64,000 bases of DNA from Flavobacterium lacus. GTDB lineage: Bacteria > Bacteroidota > Bacteroidia > Flavobacteriales > Flavobacteriaceae. The notes under the pieces were generated by a model. That model was given only the letters and a program-made list of their open reading frames with translations. It searched no databases and had not been told where the DNA came from. A program made the translations under genes and the position numbers. The stretch's first letter is position 1. Every line of letters begins with the position of its first letter. Positions 15,879 through 24,528 of the stretch are shown here, piece after piece. The stretch spans positions 1 to 64,000 of the forward strand of contig NZ_QLSV01000017.1 in assembly GCF_003268815.1 (NCBI RefSeq), given 5' to 3'.

Positions 15879-16160
15879 TTATTTATTCAATTCGCGGTTA
15901 ATTTTTTCAAGATTCGCTTTTCCTTCGTTGGCTACGTTTTGAGCAACGTCCTCTGCTTTTGAAGAAAGCGAATGATACTGATCTTCCACTGAAGTTAAAA
16001 AATCATTAAAACTTGATTTAACGGTATCTTTTATATCACCACTTTTTTTGGCAATTTTTTTACGGGTGTTTTCACCTTTATCCGGTGCAAATAATACACC
16101 TAAAATTGCTCCTGCGGCTAATCCGCCAATTACTCCTAATACTACATTTGATGCTTTCAT
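15879..16160 (-). CDS. YtxH domain-containing protein
   Basis: 93 residues. The start SNVVLGVIGGLAAGAILGVL is the single Gly-rich membrane helix of the YtxH family, followed by FAPDKGENTRKKIAKKSGD, the conserved juxtamembrane motif. A soluble amphipathic coil then runs to the end (EDQYHSLSSKAEDVAQNVA). YtxH proteins are general-stress proteins in Bacillus. The architecture is like that of E. coli YqjD/ElaB. It is co-transcribed with the 50-aa membrane protein upstream (27-base gap). Confidence 0.88.
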   Translation of the reverse strand: MKASNVVLGVIGGLAAGAILGVLFAPDKGENTRKKIAKKSGDIKDTVKSSFNDFLTSVEDQYHSLSSKAEDVAQNVANEGKANLEKINRELNK

Positions 16161-16187
16161 AATTTCTAATTTTTAGATGGTTAATAG

Positions 16188-16340
16188 TTATATGTTTTTT
16201 CCTTTTATTAGTCTAAATAATATTGCAATTACAGCAATAACTAATAAGATGTGAATGATCGATCCTATGCTGTACACAAAAAATCCTAGTGCCCATAATA
16301 TGATCAATATTACAGCGATGGTGTATAATAAATTTGACAT
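16188..16340 (-). CDS. Small two-helix membrane protein (lmo0937-like)
   Basis: 50 residues. It starts MSNLLYTIAVILIILWALGF and continues with IGSIIHILLVIAVIAILFRL, giving two hydrophobic hairpin helices and a basic tail (KGKNI). Small proteins of the lmo0937 type have exactly this pattern and are common near stress genes in Bacteroidetes and Firmicutes. It lies between the beta-barrel gene (26-base gap) and ytxH, on the same strand. Confidence 0.8.
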   Translation of the reverse strand: MSNLLYTIAVILIILWALGFFVYSIGSIIHILLVIAVIAILFRLIKGKNI

Positions 16341-16366
16341 AATTTATCGTTTTAAAATGTTATTAA

Positions 16367-17008
16367 TTAAAATTTAAAGGCTGCATAAATACTAAGATTA
16401 CTGTTCTTTCCATCAGGAAAAGTGTAATTCGTACCTAAAAAGTCTCTTTCTTTTCCAACTTTGGCTAAACCATAGTTGTATCGAGCTCCAATTCCAAATG
16501 AATCAAAATCAAATCCTAATCCGGCAGATAATCCGTAGTCGAATTTATTGAAGTCATCATTGCTCAAATTCTCTTCAAAGTCAAAATTTCCGGAGGATGA
16601 TTCATTGGTTACATCTGCGTCGATCAAATAAGCAAAGTAGGGACCGGCGTGAACGTTGAAGTTTTTTGTTAAATTAATTTTTAACAAAACCGGCACTTCA
16701 ATATAATTCAATTTAAATTTTGCTGTACCTGTAGCAAAGGCGTTGTTATAGACCAGTTCGGCTCCTTTTCTTGAATAAAGAACTTCGGGTTGAATGGCTA
16801 AGAATTCCGTAATGGGCATTGTGACAAAGATACCCACATTAAAACTGGTAAGTACATTATTGTCGTCCACGTCTTCTGTGTAAAGATTGGAGAAGTTAAC
16901 TCCACCCTTAACCCCAAAGCTTGCGCCTGTGGCTGTATTGTCATTTGTTTGTGCATTTGAAAATGTAAAAGCAACGAGGGACAATGTTGTTAAAATTAAT
17001 TTTTTCAT
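16367..17008 (-). CDS. Outer membrane beta-barrel protein (PorT/OMP_b-brl type)
   Basis: 213 residues. A signal peptide (MKKLILTTLSLVAFTFSNAQ) is followed by alternating beta strands, including FGVKGGVNFSNLY, AIQPEVLYSRKGAEL, YIEVPVLLKINL, and a final strand ending in Phe (LSIYAAFKF), which is the usual outer-membrane insertion signal. Expected location: outer membrane. It is the first gene of the run down to 14419, and its promoter region shares an element with that of the CsbD gene. Confidence 0.88.
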   Translation of the reverse strand: MKKLILTTLSLVAFTFSNAQTNDNTATGASFGVKGGVNFSNLYTEDVDDNNVLTSFNVGIFVTMPITEFLAIQPEVLYSRKGAELVYNNAFATGTAKFKLNYIEVPVLLKINLTKNFNVHAGPYFAYLIDADVTNESSSGNFDFEENLSNDDFNKFDYGLSAGLGFDFDSFGIGARYNYGLAKVGKERDFLGTNYTFPDGKNSNLSIYAAFKF

Positions 17009-17072
17009 GTTTAAAAATTTAGGTATTTGATGTTTTTAATTTGATTCTGTTTGTTATTGTTATTTAACAGTA

Positions 17073-17108
17073 CAAAGTTGCAACAGTATGTCTCCTTTTG
17101 TGTTACAT
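17073..17108 (-). promoter_or_regulatory. Promoter of the beta-barrel operon with shared ATGTAACAC element
   Basis: On the minus strand ATGTAACAC (17100-17108) is followed after exactly 19 bases by CAACTTTG (17073-17080), a variant of the TAnnTTTG -7 box. The same 9 bases at the same spacing precede the CsbD gene. ATGTAACAC thus takes the place of the usual TTG -33 element. Confidence 0.55.
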
Positions 17109-17175
17109 GATATTTTTAATTTGTTACAGAATTACCACTTCCCCATGTTTTCCTATGATTTCAGCAGGATTTATA

Positions 17176-17206
17176 AACAAAAAAATCTCATTTCAAAATG
17201 AGATTT
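17176..17206 (-). terminator. Terminator of the YihY gene
   Basis: AAATCTCAT and ATGAGATTT (17183-17206) pair around a short loop. On the minus strand the hairpin is followed by a T-run, 38 bases after the YihY stop. The rest of the 235-base gap (17009-17243) holds the beta-barrel promoter. Confidence 0.75.
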
Positions 17207-17243
17207 AGCTTAGTTACCGATATGGAAATTAATTTTTTTTGAA

Positions 17244-18242
17244 CTAGTTTGTTTTAATGTCGTCTATGCAAATGTCATTTTCCTTTTTTAATTCTTTAAT
17301 TTCATCATCAGCAGATTGAATTGTTTTGGCGTCTGTTGTTACAGCAATGTATTGAACAATTTCAGCGTATTTTGATGGTTTGATGGGTTCTGCAAATTTT
17401 ACAGCATAGCATTTTGCAAAAGTAGCTCCTAAATAGAGAATCACAGAAGAATAATAGACCCACACCATCAAAACTACTATAGAACCGGCAGCACCGTAGA
17501 CAGAGCTGATATTTGAATTAGCTATATAAAAGGTGATTATAAATTTCCCTAGCATAAATAAAAAGGTCGTTGTTAATGCGGCCACTCGAACTTGCTTCCA
17601 AGTTATTTCTGCATCCGGAAGGATTGTAAAAATAGCTCCAAAAAGGAGAGAGGTAATTATCACAGTTGCAAGAATATTTGATACATAAAAAAAACCTACA
17701 CTTATTTCAGAATACGTTTGTGTCAATTGATTACTTATTCCGTCTAATAAAGTTGAAAAACCTAAGGCAACTAAAAGAATAAATCCCAGACTCCCAATTA
17801 CACCAAACGATAATAATCGAGCTTTAATAAATAACCATAACCCTGATCTTTTCTTTGGTCGTAATCCCCAAATGGTGTTAATAGAATCTTGTATTTCGGC
17901 AAAGACAGACGTAGCAGCAAAAATCAAAGTAGCAATTCCGATTACGGCAGCAATAGTACTGCTTTGTGATAACGCTAAATTCTGAATCATGGATTGCAAT
18001 TGTTCAGCACTTGAAGCACCCACAAAACTTTTAGCTTGTGAGTAGATGGCTCCTTCAATGGCTTCTCTTCCCCAAAAAACGTCGCAAATAAATAAAATTA
18101 CTAATAAAAGTGGAGCCAACGAAAAAACAGTTATATAGGCTAAAGAGGCACTCATTTTCAGTATTTTGAACTCTGTAAAGCCTTCTAAAGTATCTTTGAT
18201 TACTTCGTAAAACGATTTGATATAGCTTTGATTTGTAGGCAT
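17244..18242 (-). CDS. YihY/UPF0761 family inner-membrane protein
   Basis: 332 residues with about six hydrophobic helices. The family signature is visible early as ASLAYITVFSLAPLLLVIL, then FAATSVFAEIQDSINTIWGL, and later SVYGAAGSIVVLMVWVYYSS. Members were once called ribonuclease BN, which was an error; the function is not established. It ends with an acidic/Lys tail. It starts 12 bases after the histidine kinase gene and closes the AraC, response regulator, kinase, YihY operon. Confidence 0.88.
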   Translation of the reverse strand: MPTNQSYIKSFYEVIKDTLEGFTEFKILKMSASLAYITVFSLAPLLLVILFICDVFWGREAIEGAIYSQAKSFVGASSAEQLQSMIQNLALSQSSTIAAVIGIATLIFAATSVFAEIQDSINTIWGLRPKKRSGLWLFIKARLLSFGVIGSLGFILLVALGFSTLLDGISNQLTQTYSEISVGFFYVSNILATVIITSLLFGAIFTILPDAEITWKQVRVAALTTTFLFMLGKFIITFYIANSNISSVYGAAGSIVVLMVWVYYSSVILYLGATFAKCYAVKFAEPIKPSKYAEIVQYIAVTTDAKTIQSADDEIKELKKENDICIDDIKTN

Positions 18243-18254
18243 TTAATTTTTGTT

Positions 18255-20027
18255 TTATGCTGTAGGTAAATAAATTATAATCTTGGCTCCTTCATCGGGT
18301 TGACCTTCGGCACAAATGAAACCGTAATGATTTTTAACTATTTTTTTACAAATTGCTAATCCAACTCCTGTTCCTTGGTAGCTGTCTTTTGCATGCAGTC
18401 TGTTGAAAAGTAAAAATATTTTCTTTGAATCATCCGGATGAAATCCAATACCGTTATCTAAGAAAGTAATTTTGTGATACATTCTAGTTGAATTATCCTC
18501 AATATTATCTTCTTCATTTGCTTTTACTTTATCACATGCAACGGTAATAATTGGTGGTTGATTTAGTTTCCTGTATTTGATGGAGTTATTGATTAAATTG
18601 ATAAACAATTGCCTTAACTGAAAGGGAATTCCTTTCACTTTAGGAAGCTCTTCAAAATGAACCGTTGCATTGGTTTCTTCCATCAATTGAGATAATTCCT
18701 GAATTGACGCATAGGCTGTATCATTTAAATCAACTTCTTCAAAACTGCTGTCGGTTTTATTGGTTCTTGAATATTGCAACAAGTCATCAATCAATACACG
18801 CATTCTGCTAGCGGCCACCACAATTCTTTCCAGATATTCTTTTCCTGTTTCTGTCAAATGGTCTTTTTCTTTTTCGTTTATTCGAGAAATAAAGGTTTGA
18901 ATTTTTCGCAGTGGTTCCTGTAAATCATGACTGGCGGCATAATTAAATTCAACCAATTCTTTGTTGTTTCTCTCTAAATCTGCATTTTTTTCATGTAAAA
19001 TTATTTTTTTCAAAATATCTTCTGTGACGTCTTGCGTTGTTCCGATGATGATTTTTTCATCAAATCGGTTTATGAATAACTTTCCGACAGAACGCAAATG
19101 TCTCACCGCACCATCTTTTCTAATTATTCTGTAATTTATTGTTGGAAGGCTTTCATTATTTATAACGTTATTTATGGAATTTGCAGCAATTTCCATATCC
19201 TCGGGATGTACAAATTTTAAAAAATCTGCAACAGTTGCTTCAAAAGATTGCGGTTCTAATCCGTGAAGTCTGAATTGATTGTCTGAAAATTGGATTTCAT
19301 TTTTTTCCATGTTCCAAGTCCAACTGCTGTAATTTCCCAAAATTTCAGCTTGTTTTATTGATTCTTGAGAAACTTTTAATTTGGAATTGGATTGCTCAAT
19401 TCTTTTAAAATCACTGTTTATTTTGATGTAGGCTAGGATGATAAAAAATAAGGTTATAAATATGACGAGCAAGGCGTAAAGAGGCGTATAAGAAAGGGAG
19501 TCGTTAAAATGATATTCTCGTCTTTCCAAAAGTTTATTTTCGAGAGAAATCATTTCGTCAACTTTCTTACGAATTTGATCCATCACAATCTTACCATTGC
19601 TTTCATAATATTTTTTATATAGATCTTTGTCTTCGTATTTTTTATTAAAATAAGTATACCGCAACACAATTAAATGATGGAGTTCTTTTAGTTTTTTTTG
19701 TTGTGATTGATTGTCTGCTGTAATTTTTTGGAGTCTAAAAAAAGCGTTGTCCACTTTTTTTCTTGAATGTGTGTAGGAGTCTAAAAACAGCGTATCTCCG
19801 TATAATAAATAACCCCGATAACCGGTTTCGCCATCTTTAATATAAGAGATAACACGCTCTAGTTCGAGTTGAACTTCATAGGAGTGAATTACTAAGTCTC
19901 TCGATTTGTTGAGGTTTATGATGTGTTTATACGATACAGCAGCGGTAAACAAAATGGCAGCCAACGAAACAACAAACACTATTCTAAGTAAAAGAGGCGA
20001 TTTATGTAGGTTAATAATTTTAAGCAT
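18255..20027 (-). CDS. Sensor histidine kinase with CHASE3 and PAS domains
   Basis: 590 residues. A transmembrane helix (about 14-32), a periplasmic helical CHASE3 domain with YIKDGETGYRGYLLYGD, and a second transmembrane helix (about 185-205) are followed by a PAS domain (about 228-340, IGTTQDVTE). The H-box is NYAASHDLQEPLRKI, with the phosphoacceptor His. The ATPase domain has NLINNSIKYRK (N-box), DNGIGF (G1) and GTGVGLAI (G2). The HDLQEP kinase type usually pairs with single-domain regulators, as here: the response regulator ends 1 base upstream. The stimulus is unknown; the context suggests envelope or osmotic stress. Confidence 0.92.
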   Translation of the reverse strand: MLKIINLHKSPLLLRIVFVVSLAAILFTAAVSYKHIINLNKSRDLVIHSYEVQLELERVISYIKDGETGYRGYLLYGDTLFLDSYTHSRKKVDNAFFRLQKITADNQSQQKKLKELHHLIVLRYTYFNKKYEDKDLYKKYYESNGKIVMDQIRKKVDEMISLENKLLERREYHFNDSLSYTPLYALLVIFITLFFIILAYIKINSDFKRIEQSNSKLKVSQESIKQAEILGNYSSWTWNMEKNEIQFSDNQFRLHGLEPQSFEATVADFLKFVHPEDMEIAANSINNVINNESLPTINYRIIRKDGAVRHLRSVGKLFINRFDEKIIIGTTQDVTEDILKKIILHEKNADLERNNKELVEFNYAASHDLQEPLRKIQTFISRINEKEKDHLTETGKEYLERIVVAASRMRVLIDDLLQYSRTNKTDSSFEEVDLNDTAYASIQELSQLMEETNATVHFEELPKVKGIPFQLRQLFINLINNSIKYRKLNQPPIITVACDKVKANEEDNIEDNSTRMYHKITFLDNGIGFHPDDSKKIFLLFNRLHAKDSYQGTGVGLAICKKIVKNHYGFICAEGQPDEGAKIIIYLPTA

Positions 20028-20028
20028 T

Positions 20029-20475
20029 TTACATTCTCAATAAGAAATTATCTTTGTTTAATCTAGAGGTGTGATATTGCCAGTTTAAGGTCACCACTTC
20101 TCGTAATATCTTTTTTAAAGTATCAAAATCACTTGGTTTTTTAATATAAATATTGGCTCCTTGCACAAATGTGTTTTCTACATCTTCTTCTGAGGAGGAT
20201 GTAGAATAAATGGCAATGGCTATATCATTAAATTTTTCTACTTTCTTTATTTCTAATAAACATTCAAAGCCATTTTTCTTTGGCATGTTTAAATCTAGAA
20301 ATAGAATGTTTGGCAAAATCGTTTCCGGATGATGCAAAAAATTCATTAATTCTTCACCATCGCAATGTGTGGTAACAACAGTATTAATTTTTAACTCTTC
20401 AAAAGCGTCTTCAAAGAAAAGTCGATCATCTTCATCATCATCAGCAAGAGCAATAGTAATGTGGTTTTTTTGCAT
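20029..20475 (-). CDS. Single-domain response regulator (Rcp-like)
   Basis: 148 residues, a receiver domain with no output domain. The acidic pocket is ALADDDEDD and the phosphoacceptor Asp is in LFLDLNMPKKNG. Thr/Ser and Lys switch residues appear in IAIYSTSSSEEDV and YIKKPSDFD. It would accept phosphate from the adjacent HDLQEP-type kinase and act by protein-protein contact, possibly on the AraC protein encoded just upstream; that last link is inference. Confidence 0.92.
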   Translation of the reverse strand: MQKNHITIALADDDEDDRLFFEDAFEELKINTVVTTHCDGEELMNFLHHPETILPNILFLDLNMPKKNGFECLLEIKKVEKFNDIAIAIYSTSSSEEDVENTFVQGANIYIKKPSDFDTLKKILREVVTLNWQYHTSRLNKDNFLLRM

Positions 20476-20485
20476 AATTTATAGG

Positions 20486-21043
20486 TTAGTTTTTTAATGA
20501 TTGTACCCTTCGTTTTGCGATAATACGCTGAAAAGCTGAAGGAGTGATTCCGGTAATTTTTTTAAACTGCGTGCTCAAATGGGCCACACTGGAGTAATTG
20601 AGTTGATATGCAATTTCAGTTAAAGTCAGTTGGTTGTTGAGAATTAAGTTTTTAGCCAATTCAATTTTCTGTATCATAATGAAATTTTCTATGGAAGTAT
20701 AGGTAACTTCTGAAAATAAATTAGATAAATAGCCATAACTGTGATTCAATTTTTCTGTAAGATAAACAGAACTCTTAACAGATAAAGGTTCTTCACTATT
20801 CACCATTTCTGTAATAGTATCTTTTATTTTTTGTATCAGTATACTTTTTTGATTTTCAATTATTTCAATACCGTATTCCGATAAGGCAGTTGTTATTAGC
20901 TCTAATTTTTCATTCGAAATAGTATCTTGTAGTTCAATTTCGCCAAAGCCAATGACCGAAAACTTGAGGTTGAGTGCAGCCAGTTTTTCTTCCACAATTT
21001 TTTTCGTTAAAATGGTATAATCAAACTTTAAATATGCTTTCAT
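20486..21043 (-). CDS. AraC-family transcriptional regulator
   Basis: 185 residues. The C-terminal helix-turn-helix pair is clear: LTLTEIAYQLNYSSVAHLST and the family signature FKKITGITPSAFQ. The N-terminal part (about 1-65) looks like a small alpha/beta ferredoxin-like domain of the type seen in heavy-metal-associated proteins, but without the CxxC pair. It heads the operon with the response regulator and kinase (10-base gap) and is a candidate regulator of the stress island. Confidence 0.88.
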   Translation of the reverse strand: MKAYLKFDYTILTKKIVEEKLAALNLKFSVIGFGEIELQDTISNEKLELITTALSEYGIEIIENQKSILIQKIKDTITEMVNSEEPLSVKSSVYLTEKLNHSYGYLSNLFSEVTYTSIENFIMIQKIELAKNLILNNQLTLTEIAYQLNYSSVAHLSTQFKKITGITPSAFQRIIAKRRVQSLKN

Positions 21044-21131
21044 AGGCAGTTAATATATTGAGTAAAAATAGATAAATCTTTCTGGAAATTAAATAGTTTT
21101 GTAGTAATAGTTTTATTTCCTGTAGGATTAA

Positions 21132-22262
21132 TTAGTCTATAATTTTGGATTTTTCTTTTCTCATTTTTTTCCAAATTTTCAATCGTATTCTTGCATTGCT
21201 GCGTAAATGTTCATCTAAAGGTTCACCAATTAAAAACCCATAAGGCTTTAATTCAGGAATGGTGTCAAAAATAACTTTTAAACTGGCAACAACCGGAAGG
21301 GCTACAATCATTCCGGCAATTCCCCAAAGCATTGAAAACAAAATTATAGAAAGAATGGCAACAAATGCATTGATACTTACTTTGGAACCAGTAACTTTTG
21401 GGGTGATGAAATTTCCTTCCAAAAACTGAATAAAGCCAAAAATCGCAATAACCATAATAGGATATAACAAAGAGTCTTTTGTCGCGAGTGCCACAATAGC
21501 CGGAAGCAGCGAGCCAATGATGATTCCGATATAAGGAATTAAAAGCAGTAATGCAGCTAAAAAACCAAAGAAAATCGCGTTGTCTATTCCTAAAATTAAT
21601 AAACCAATCGAGTTCAGAATTCCAACAATTCCCATAACGGTAAACAAACCAATTAAATAGTTTTGTTGAACGTGATATAGTTTACCTAAAATTGTTTTAG
21701 CTCGTAAGGTATTGCCGTCTTTTGAAAAAGCCCTGTAAATAAAGCTCTTGAAAAATTTGCGGTAGATTAAAAAGAAAAAGATGTAGAGTGGAATTAATAC
21801 TACATCGGTGAAGATACTACCCGACATGGTAACAAATTCAATAATATTTGATGAGTTTTCCTTTAAAGTTTCACCAAGATTTATTTTTTTTAAGGATAAT
21901 TCGCGTTGGTCTATTCCAAAGGTCGATTCAGCTTTAGTGGCTAGGGAATTATAGACATCACTCAATTTGTCTGCATACGTCCCACCTTTATCCATAATGT
22001 CTGAAATCTGAAAACCGATAAAAGTGAGTAAGGAAAACACCATCAGTGACAGCAACACAATTGCAAAAATAGCAGAAACCACTCGGTTAAAGTGCCATTT
22101 CCGTTCCAGATAAGATACAAAAGGAAAAACAGAAACACTTAGGATAATGGCAATAATAATAGGGACCACTACTGGTTTCAGCACATATAAAACAAAAACC
22201 AGACTTATAATAAAAACCAGGTTCTGTGCATAGGAATTTTCATTTTTTGCAGTGGTTATCAT
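21132..22262 (-). CDS. AI-2E family transporter (putative permease)
   Basis: 376 residues with about eight hydrophobic helices in the family arrangement: two N-terminal pairs, an extracytoplasmic loop (about 85-150), then a C-terminal block with LLLLIPYIGIIIGSLLPAIV and NFITPKVTGSKVSINAFVAI, the conserved region. Some members of this family are Na+/H+ antiporters or exporters; the substrate here is unknown. The CsbD gene lies 73 bases upstream, separated by a terminator hairpin, so read-through may be partial. Confidence 0.88.
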   Translation of the reverse strand: MITTAKNENSYAQNLVFIISLVFVLYVLKPVVVPIIIAIILSVSVFPFVSYLERKWHFNRVVSAIFAIVLLSLMVFSLLTFIGFQISDIMDKGGTYADKLSDVYNSLATKAESTFGIDQRELSLKKINLGETLKENSSNIIEFVTMSGSIFTDVVLIPLYIFFFLIYRKFFKSFIYRAFSKDGNTLRAKTILGKLYHVQQNYLIGLFTVMGIVGILNSIGLLILGIDNAIFFGFLAALLLLIPYIGIIIGSLLPAIVALATKDSLLYPIMVIAIFGFIQFLEGNFITPKVTGSKVSINAFVAILSIILFSMLWGIAGMIVALPVVASLKVIFDTIPELKPYGFLIGEPLDEHLRSNARIRLKIWKKMRKEKSKIID

Positions 22263-22286
22263 ACAAAAATTATTGGTTAGATTTAA

Positions 22287-22316
22287 AAAAGAGGAATTAT
22301 CACAATTCCTCTTTTC
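22287..22316 (-). terminator. Terminator after the CsbD gene
   Basis: AAAAGAGGAATT and AATTCCTCTTTT form a 12-bp stem with a 5-base loop. On the minus strand it is followed by six T residues. Confidence 0.85.
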
Positions 22317-22335
22317 AGTTTAAAGGTACACAATT

Positions 22336-22521
22336 TTAAAGCTCTTCAATCATTTTCTTCACTTCTTCTTTGGTTTTGCCAACCCTTTGTTGAATTTTTC
22401 CGTAAAGTTCATCTTCTTTTCCTTCAACATAAAGCAAATCATCGTCTGTTAAGTCAGCATATTTTTGCTTCAATTTTCCTTTTAACTCGTTCCATTTTCC
22501 TTTCATTTCAGTCGTTTCCAT
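22336..22521 (-). CDS. CsbD family stress-response protein
   Basis: 61 residues, highly charged. It begins with the family signature MKGKWNELKGKLKQKYADLTD, slightly longer than needed, and ends VGKTKEEVKKMIEEL. CsbD proteins are general-stress proteins of unknown mechanism, usually strongly expressed. It is the most upstream gene of the stress island and has its own terminator. Its promoter region carries the ATGTAACAC element shared with the beta-barrel operon. Confidence 0.92.
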   Translation of the reverse strand: METTEMKGKWNELKGKLKQKYADLTDDDLLYVEGKEDELYGKIQQRVGKTKEEVKKMIEEL

Positions 22522-22562
22522 GATCGTTTGATTTAAATTAATATACGTTTGTTTTGTACTTA

Positions 22563-22598
22563 CAAATTTACCACCGGTTCATTAGAATGGTGTTACAT
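22563..22598 (-). promoter_or_regulatory. Promoter of the CsbD gene with shared ATGTAACAC element
   Basis: On the minus strand ATGTAACAC (22590-22598) is followed after exactly 19 bases by TAAATTTG (22563-22570), a good -7 box. The spacing and the 9 bases match those upstream of the beta-barrel gene at 17008. Confidence 0.6.
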
Positions 22599-22678
22599 AA
22601 TTTTTTCAGATTGTTATATAATTATATGGAAAGTCGTTTTCATCTTTGTAAATTTGCCAAACAACTAACTTTTTTGTC

Positions 22679-23491
22679 TTGACTACAACACAACTTATTG
22701 AACAGATTCATCTGAAAAAATCGTTTTTATGTATTGGTTTAGATGTCGATTTGACTAAAATTCCACAATATCTTCTTCAAACAGAAGATCCGATTTTTGA
22801 ATTCAACAAAGCCATTATCGATGCAACACATGACGTGTGCGTTTCCTACAAACCCAATACCGCATTTTATGAAGCGTATGGTTTGCAGGGATGGCAATCG
22901 CTACAAAAAACAATTGATTATATCAATCAAAATTTCCCTGAAATTTTTACCATTGCCGATGCCAAACGTGGCGATATTGGAAACACTTCATCCATGTATG
23001 CTAAAGCTTTTTTAGAAGATTTGAATTTTGATTCCGTCACCGTTGCACCTTATATGGGAAAAGATTCGGTGGAACCATTTTTGGCTTTTGATAATAAGCA
23101 TACCATTTTATTGGCATTAACATCCAATGAAGGAGCCTTCGATTTTCAAACCAAACTTTCTGATGGGACTGAAATTTATAAACACGTTGTAGAAACTTCA
23201 AAGACATGGAAGAACAGTCAAAATTTGATGTACGTAGTCGGAGCCACCAAAGCCGAGTATTTCTCTGAAATCCGGAAAATTGTTCCCGATAGTTTTTTAC
23301 TTGTTCCCGGAGTTGGAGCACAAGGCGGAAGCTTACAGGAAGTTTGCAAATACGGATTGAATGCAAATGTTGGTTTGCTCATCAATTCTTCACGCGGAAT
23401 TATTTATGCTTCAAACGAAGAGGATTTTGCGATTAAAGCTAGAGTGGAAGCGTTGAAATTGCAAAAAGAGATGGAAGAAATTTTGAAATAG
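22679..23491 (+). CDS. pyrF: Orotidine-5'-phosphate decarboxylase
   Basis: 270 residues, using a TTG start (an in-frame stop lies shortly upstream and no ATG gives the conserved N-terminus). It is of the longer OMP decarboxylase type: [14 protein letters not shown] at the start, [15 protein letters not shown] with the substrate Lys, and the catalytic [19 protein letters not shown] containing the Asp-x-Lys-x-x-Asp core. The C-terminal phosphate loop is [13 protein letters not shown]. It makes UMP in pyrimidine synthesis. The binding-protein gene follows after 9 bases. Confidence 0.96.
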   Translation: MTTTQLIEQIHLKKSFLCIGLDVDLTKIPQYLLQTEDPIFEFNKAIIDATHDVCVSYKPNTAFYEAYGLQGWQSLQKTIDYINQNFPEIFTIADAKRGDIGNTSSMYAKAFLEDLNFDSVTVAPYMGKDSVEPFLAFDNKHTILLALTSNEGAFDFQTKLSDGTEIYKHVVETSKTWKNSQNLMYVVGATKAEYFSEIRKIVPDSFLLVPGVGAQGGSLQEVCKYGLNANVGLLINSSRGIIYASNEEDFAIKARVEALKLQKEMEEILK

Positions 23492-23500
23492 AAATCAAAA

Positions 23501-24292
23501 ATGATTTACATCGACCAAATAGAAACTGAACATACATTTGAGACCACTCCCAAACGCATTGTTTCCCTCGTTCCTTCGCAAACCGAATTGTTATATGATT
23601 TAGGTTTGGAAGATTCCATTGTGGGCATCACAAAATTTTGTGTTCATCCCTCTCATTTTAAGGCAACCAAGCAAATCGTTGGCGGAACAAAAACAATCAA
23701 ATTCAAGAAAATACTTGCTTTAAAACCCGATCTTGTTATTTGCAACAAAGAAGAAAACACCAAAGAAATAGTAGAAGAATTAAGTCTAATTTGTCCGGTT
23801 TGGGTAACAGATATTGTTACGATTCAAGATAATTTGCAAATGATTTCCGATTTTGGTCAGCTCTTCAACAAACGCACGGAAGCTCAAAAATGGGTGGATA
23901 AAATCAATTTTGCCTACAACGATTTTCAACACTTTGTCAAAGAAAAACCCATTCGAAAAACAGCTTATTTCATTTGGGCAAATCCGTATATGGTAGCCGG
24001 AAAAGAAACGTTTATCAATGAAATGCTATTGTTAAATCATTTTCAGAATATTTACCAGGAAAAAGGACGTTATCCTGAAATTGAATTGGAGAAAATGCGA
24101 CAAGAGGGCGACCCCGAGATTGTTTTTTTATCCTCAGAACCATTTCCATTCAAAGACAGTCATGCTTTTGAAATTGGACGATGTACGCATCATGCCAAAA
24201 CCATTTTTGTAGATGGAGAAATGTTTTCTTGGTATGGTAGCCGAATCCTAAAAGCCTTTGATTATTTTAAAAAAATACATGAACAACTATAG
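23501..24292 (+). CDS. BtuF-like ABC-type substrate-binding protein without signal peptide
   Basis: 263 residues. It matches the helical-backbone (class III) binding proteins for cobalamin and siderophores: PKRIVSLVPSQTELLYDLG at the start, GGTKTIKFKKILALKPDLVI in the middle, and AYFIWANPYMVAGKETF later. No signal peptide or lipobox is present, so the mature protein may be cytoplasmic, which is odd for a binding protein. No transporter genes are next to it. Given IcmF and the adenosyltransferase in this window, a corrinoid ligand is a reasonable guess but unproven. Confidence 0.75.
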   Translation: MIYIDQIETEHTFETTPKRIVSLVPSQTELLYDLGLEDSIVGITKFCVHPSHFKATKQIVGGTKTIKFKKILALKPDLVICNKEENTKEIVEELSLICPVWVTDIVTIQDNLQMISDFGQLFNKRTEAQKWVDKINFAYNDFQHFVKEKPIRKTAYFIWANPYMVAGKETFINEMLLLNHFQNIYQEKGRYPEIELEKMRQEGDPEIVFLSSEPFPFKDSHAFEIGRCTHHAKTIFVDGEMFSWYGSRILKAFDYFKKIHEQL

Positions 24293-24331
24293 TTCAACCT
24301 CTTCTAATACGAGGGTTTCCCTTTTTTCAGT

Positions 24332-24442
24332 TTAAACATTTTCCGGTTTTTCAGCACTAGGTTGCTTTTTGTTTTTCAAGAAGTTTGAAAATTCTTCCTT
24401 TAAAAACTGTAATTCTTTATTTTCTTTAAATACGCCTTTCAT
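24332..24442 (-). CDS. Small hypothetical protein, 36 aa
   Basis: Reads MKGVFKENKELQFLKEEF and ends in PSAEKPENV; charged, no membrane segment. A good -7 box, TATCTTTG on the minus strand at 24464-24471, lies 21 bases upstream of the ATG, which supports transcription. No family recognised; it could also be a leader peptide or chance frame. The remaining gap to the divergent hydrolase gene (24443-24528) holds only this promoter. Confidence 0.4.
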   Translation of the reverse strand: MKGVFKENKELQFLKEEFSNFLKNKKQPSAEKPENV

Positions 24443-24528
24443 GGGGGTGAAGTTTTATTTTAGCAAAGATACATTATTGAAACATTAAATTTTCATTAAG
24501 ATTTGTTAAGATTGCAATTGTAGATAAA

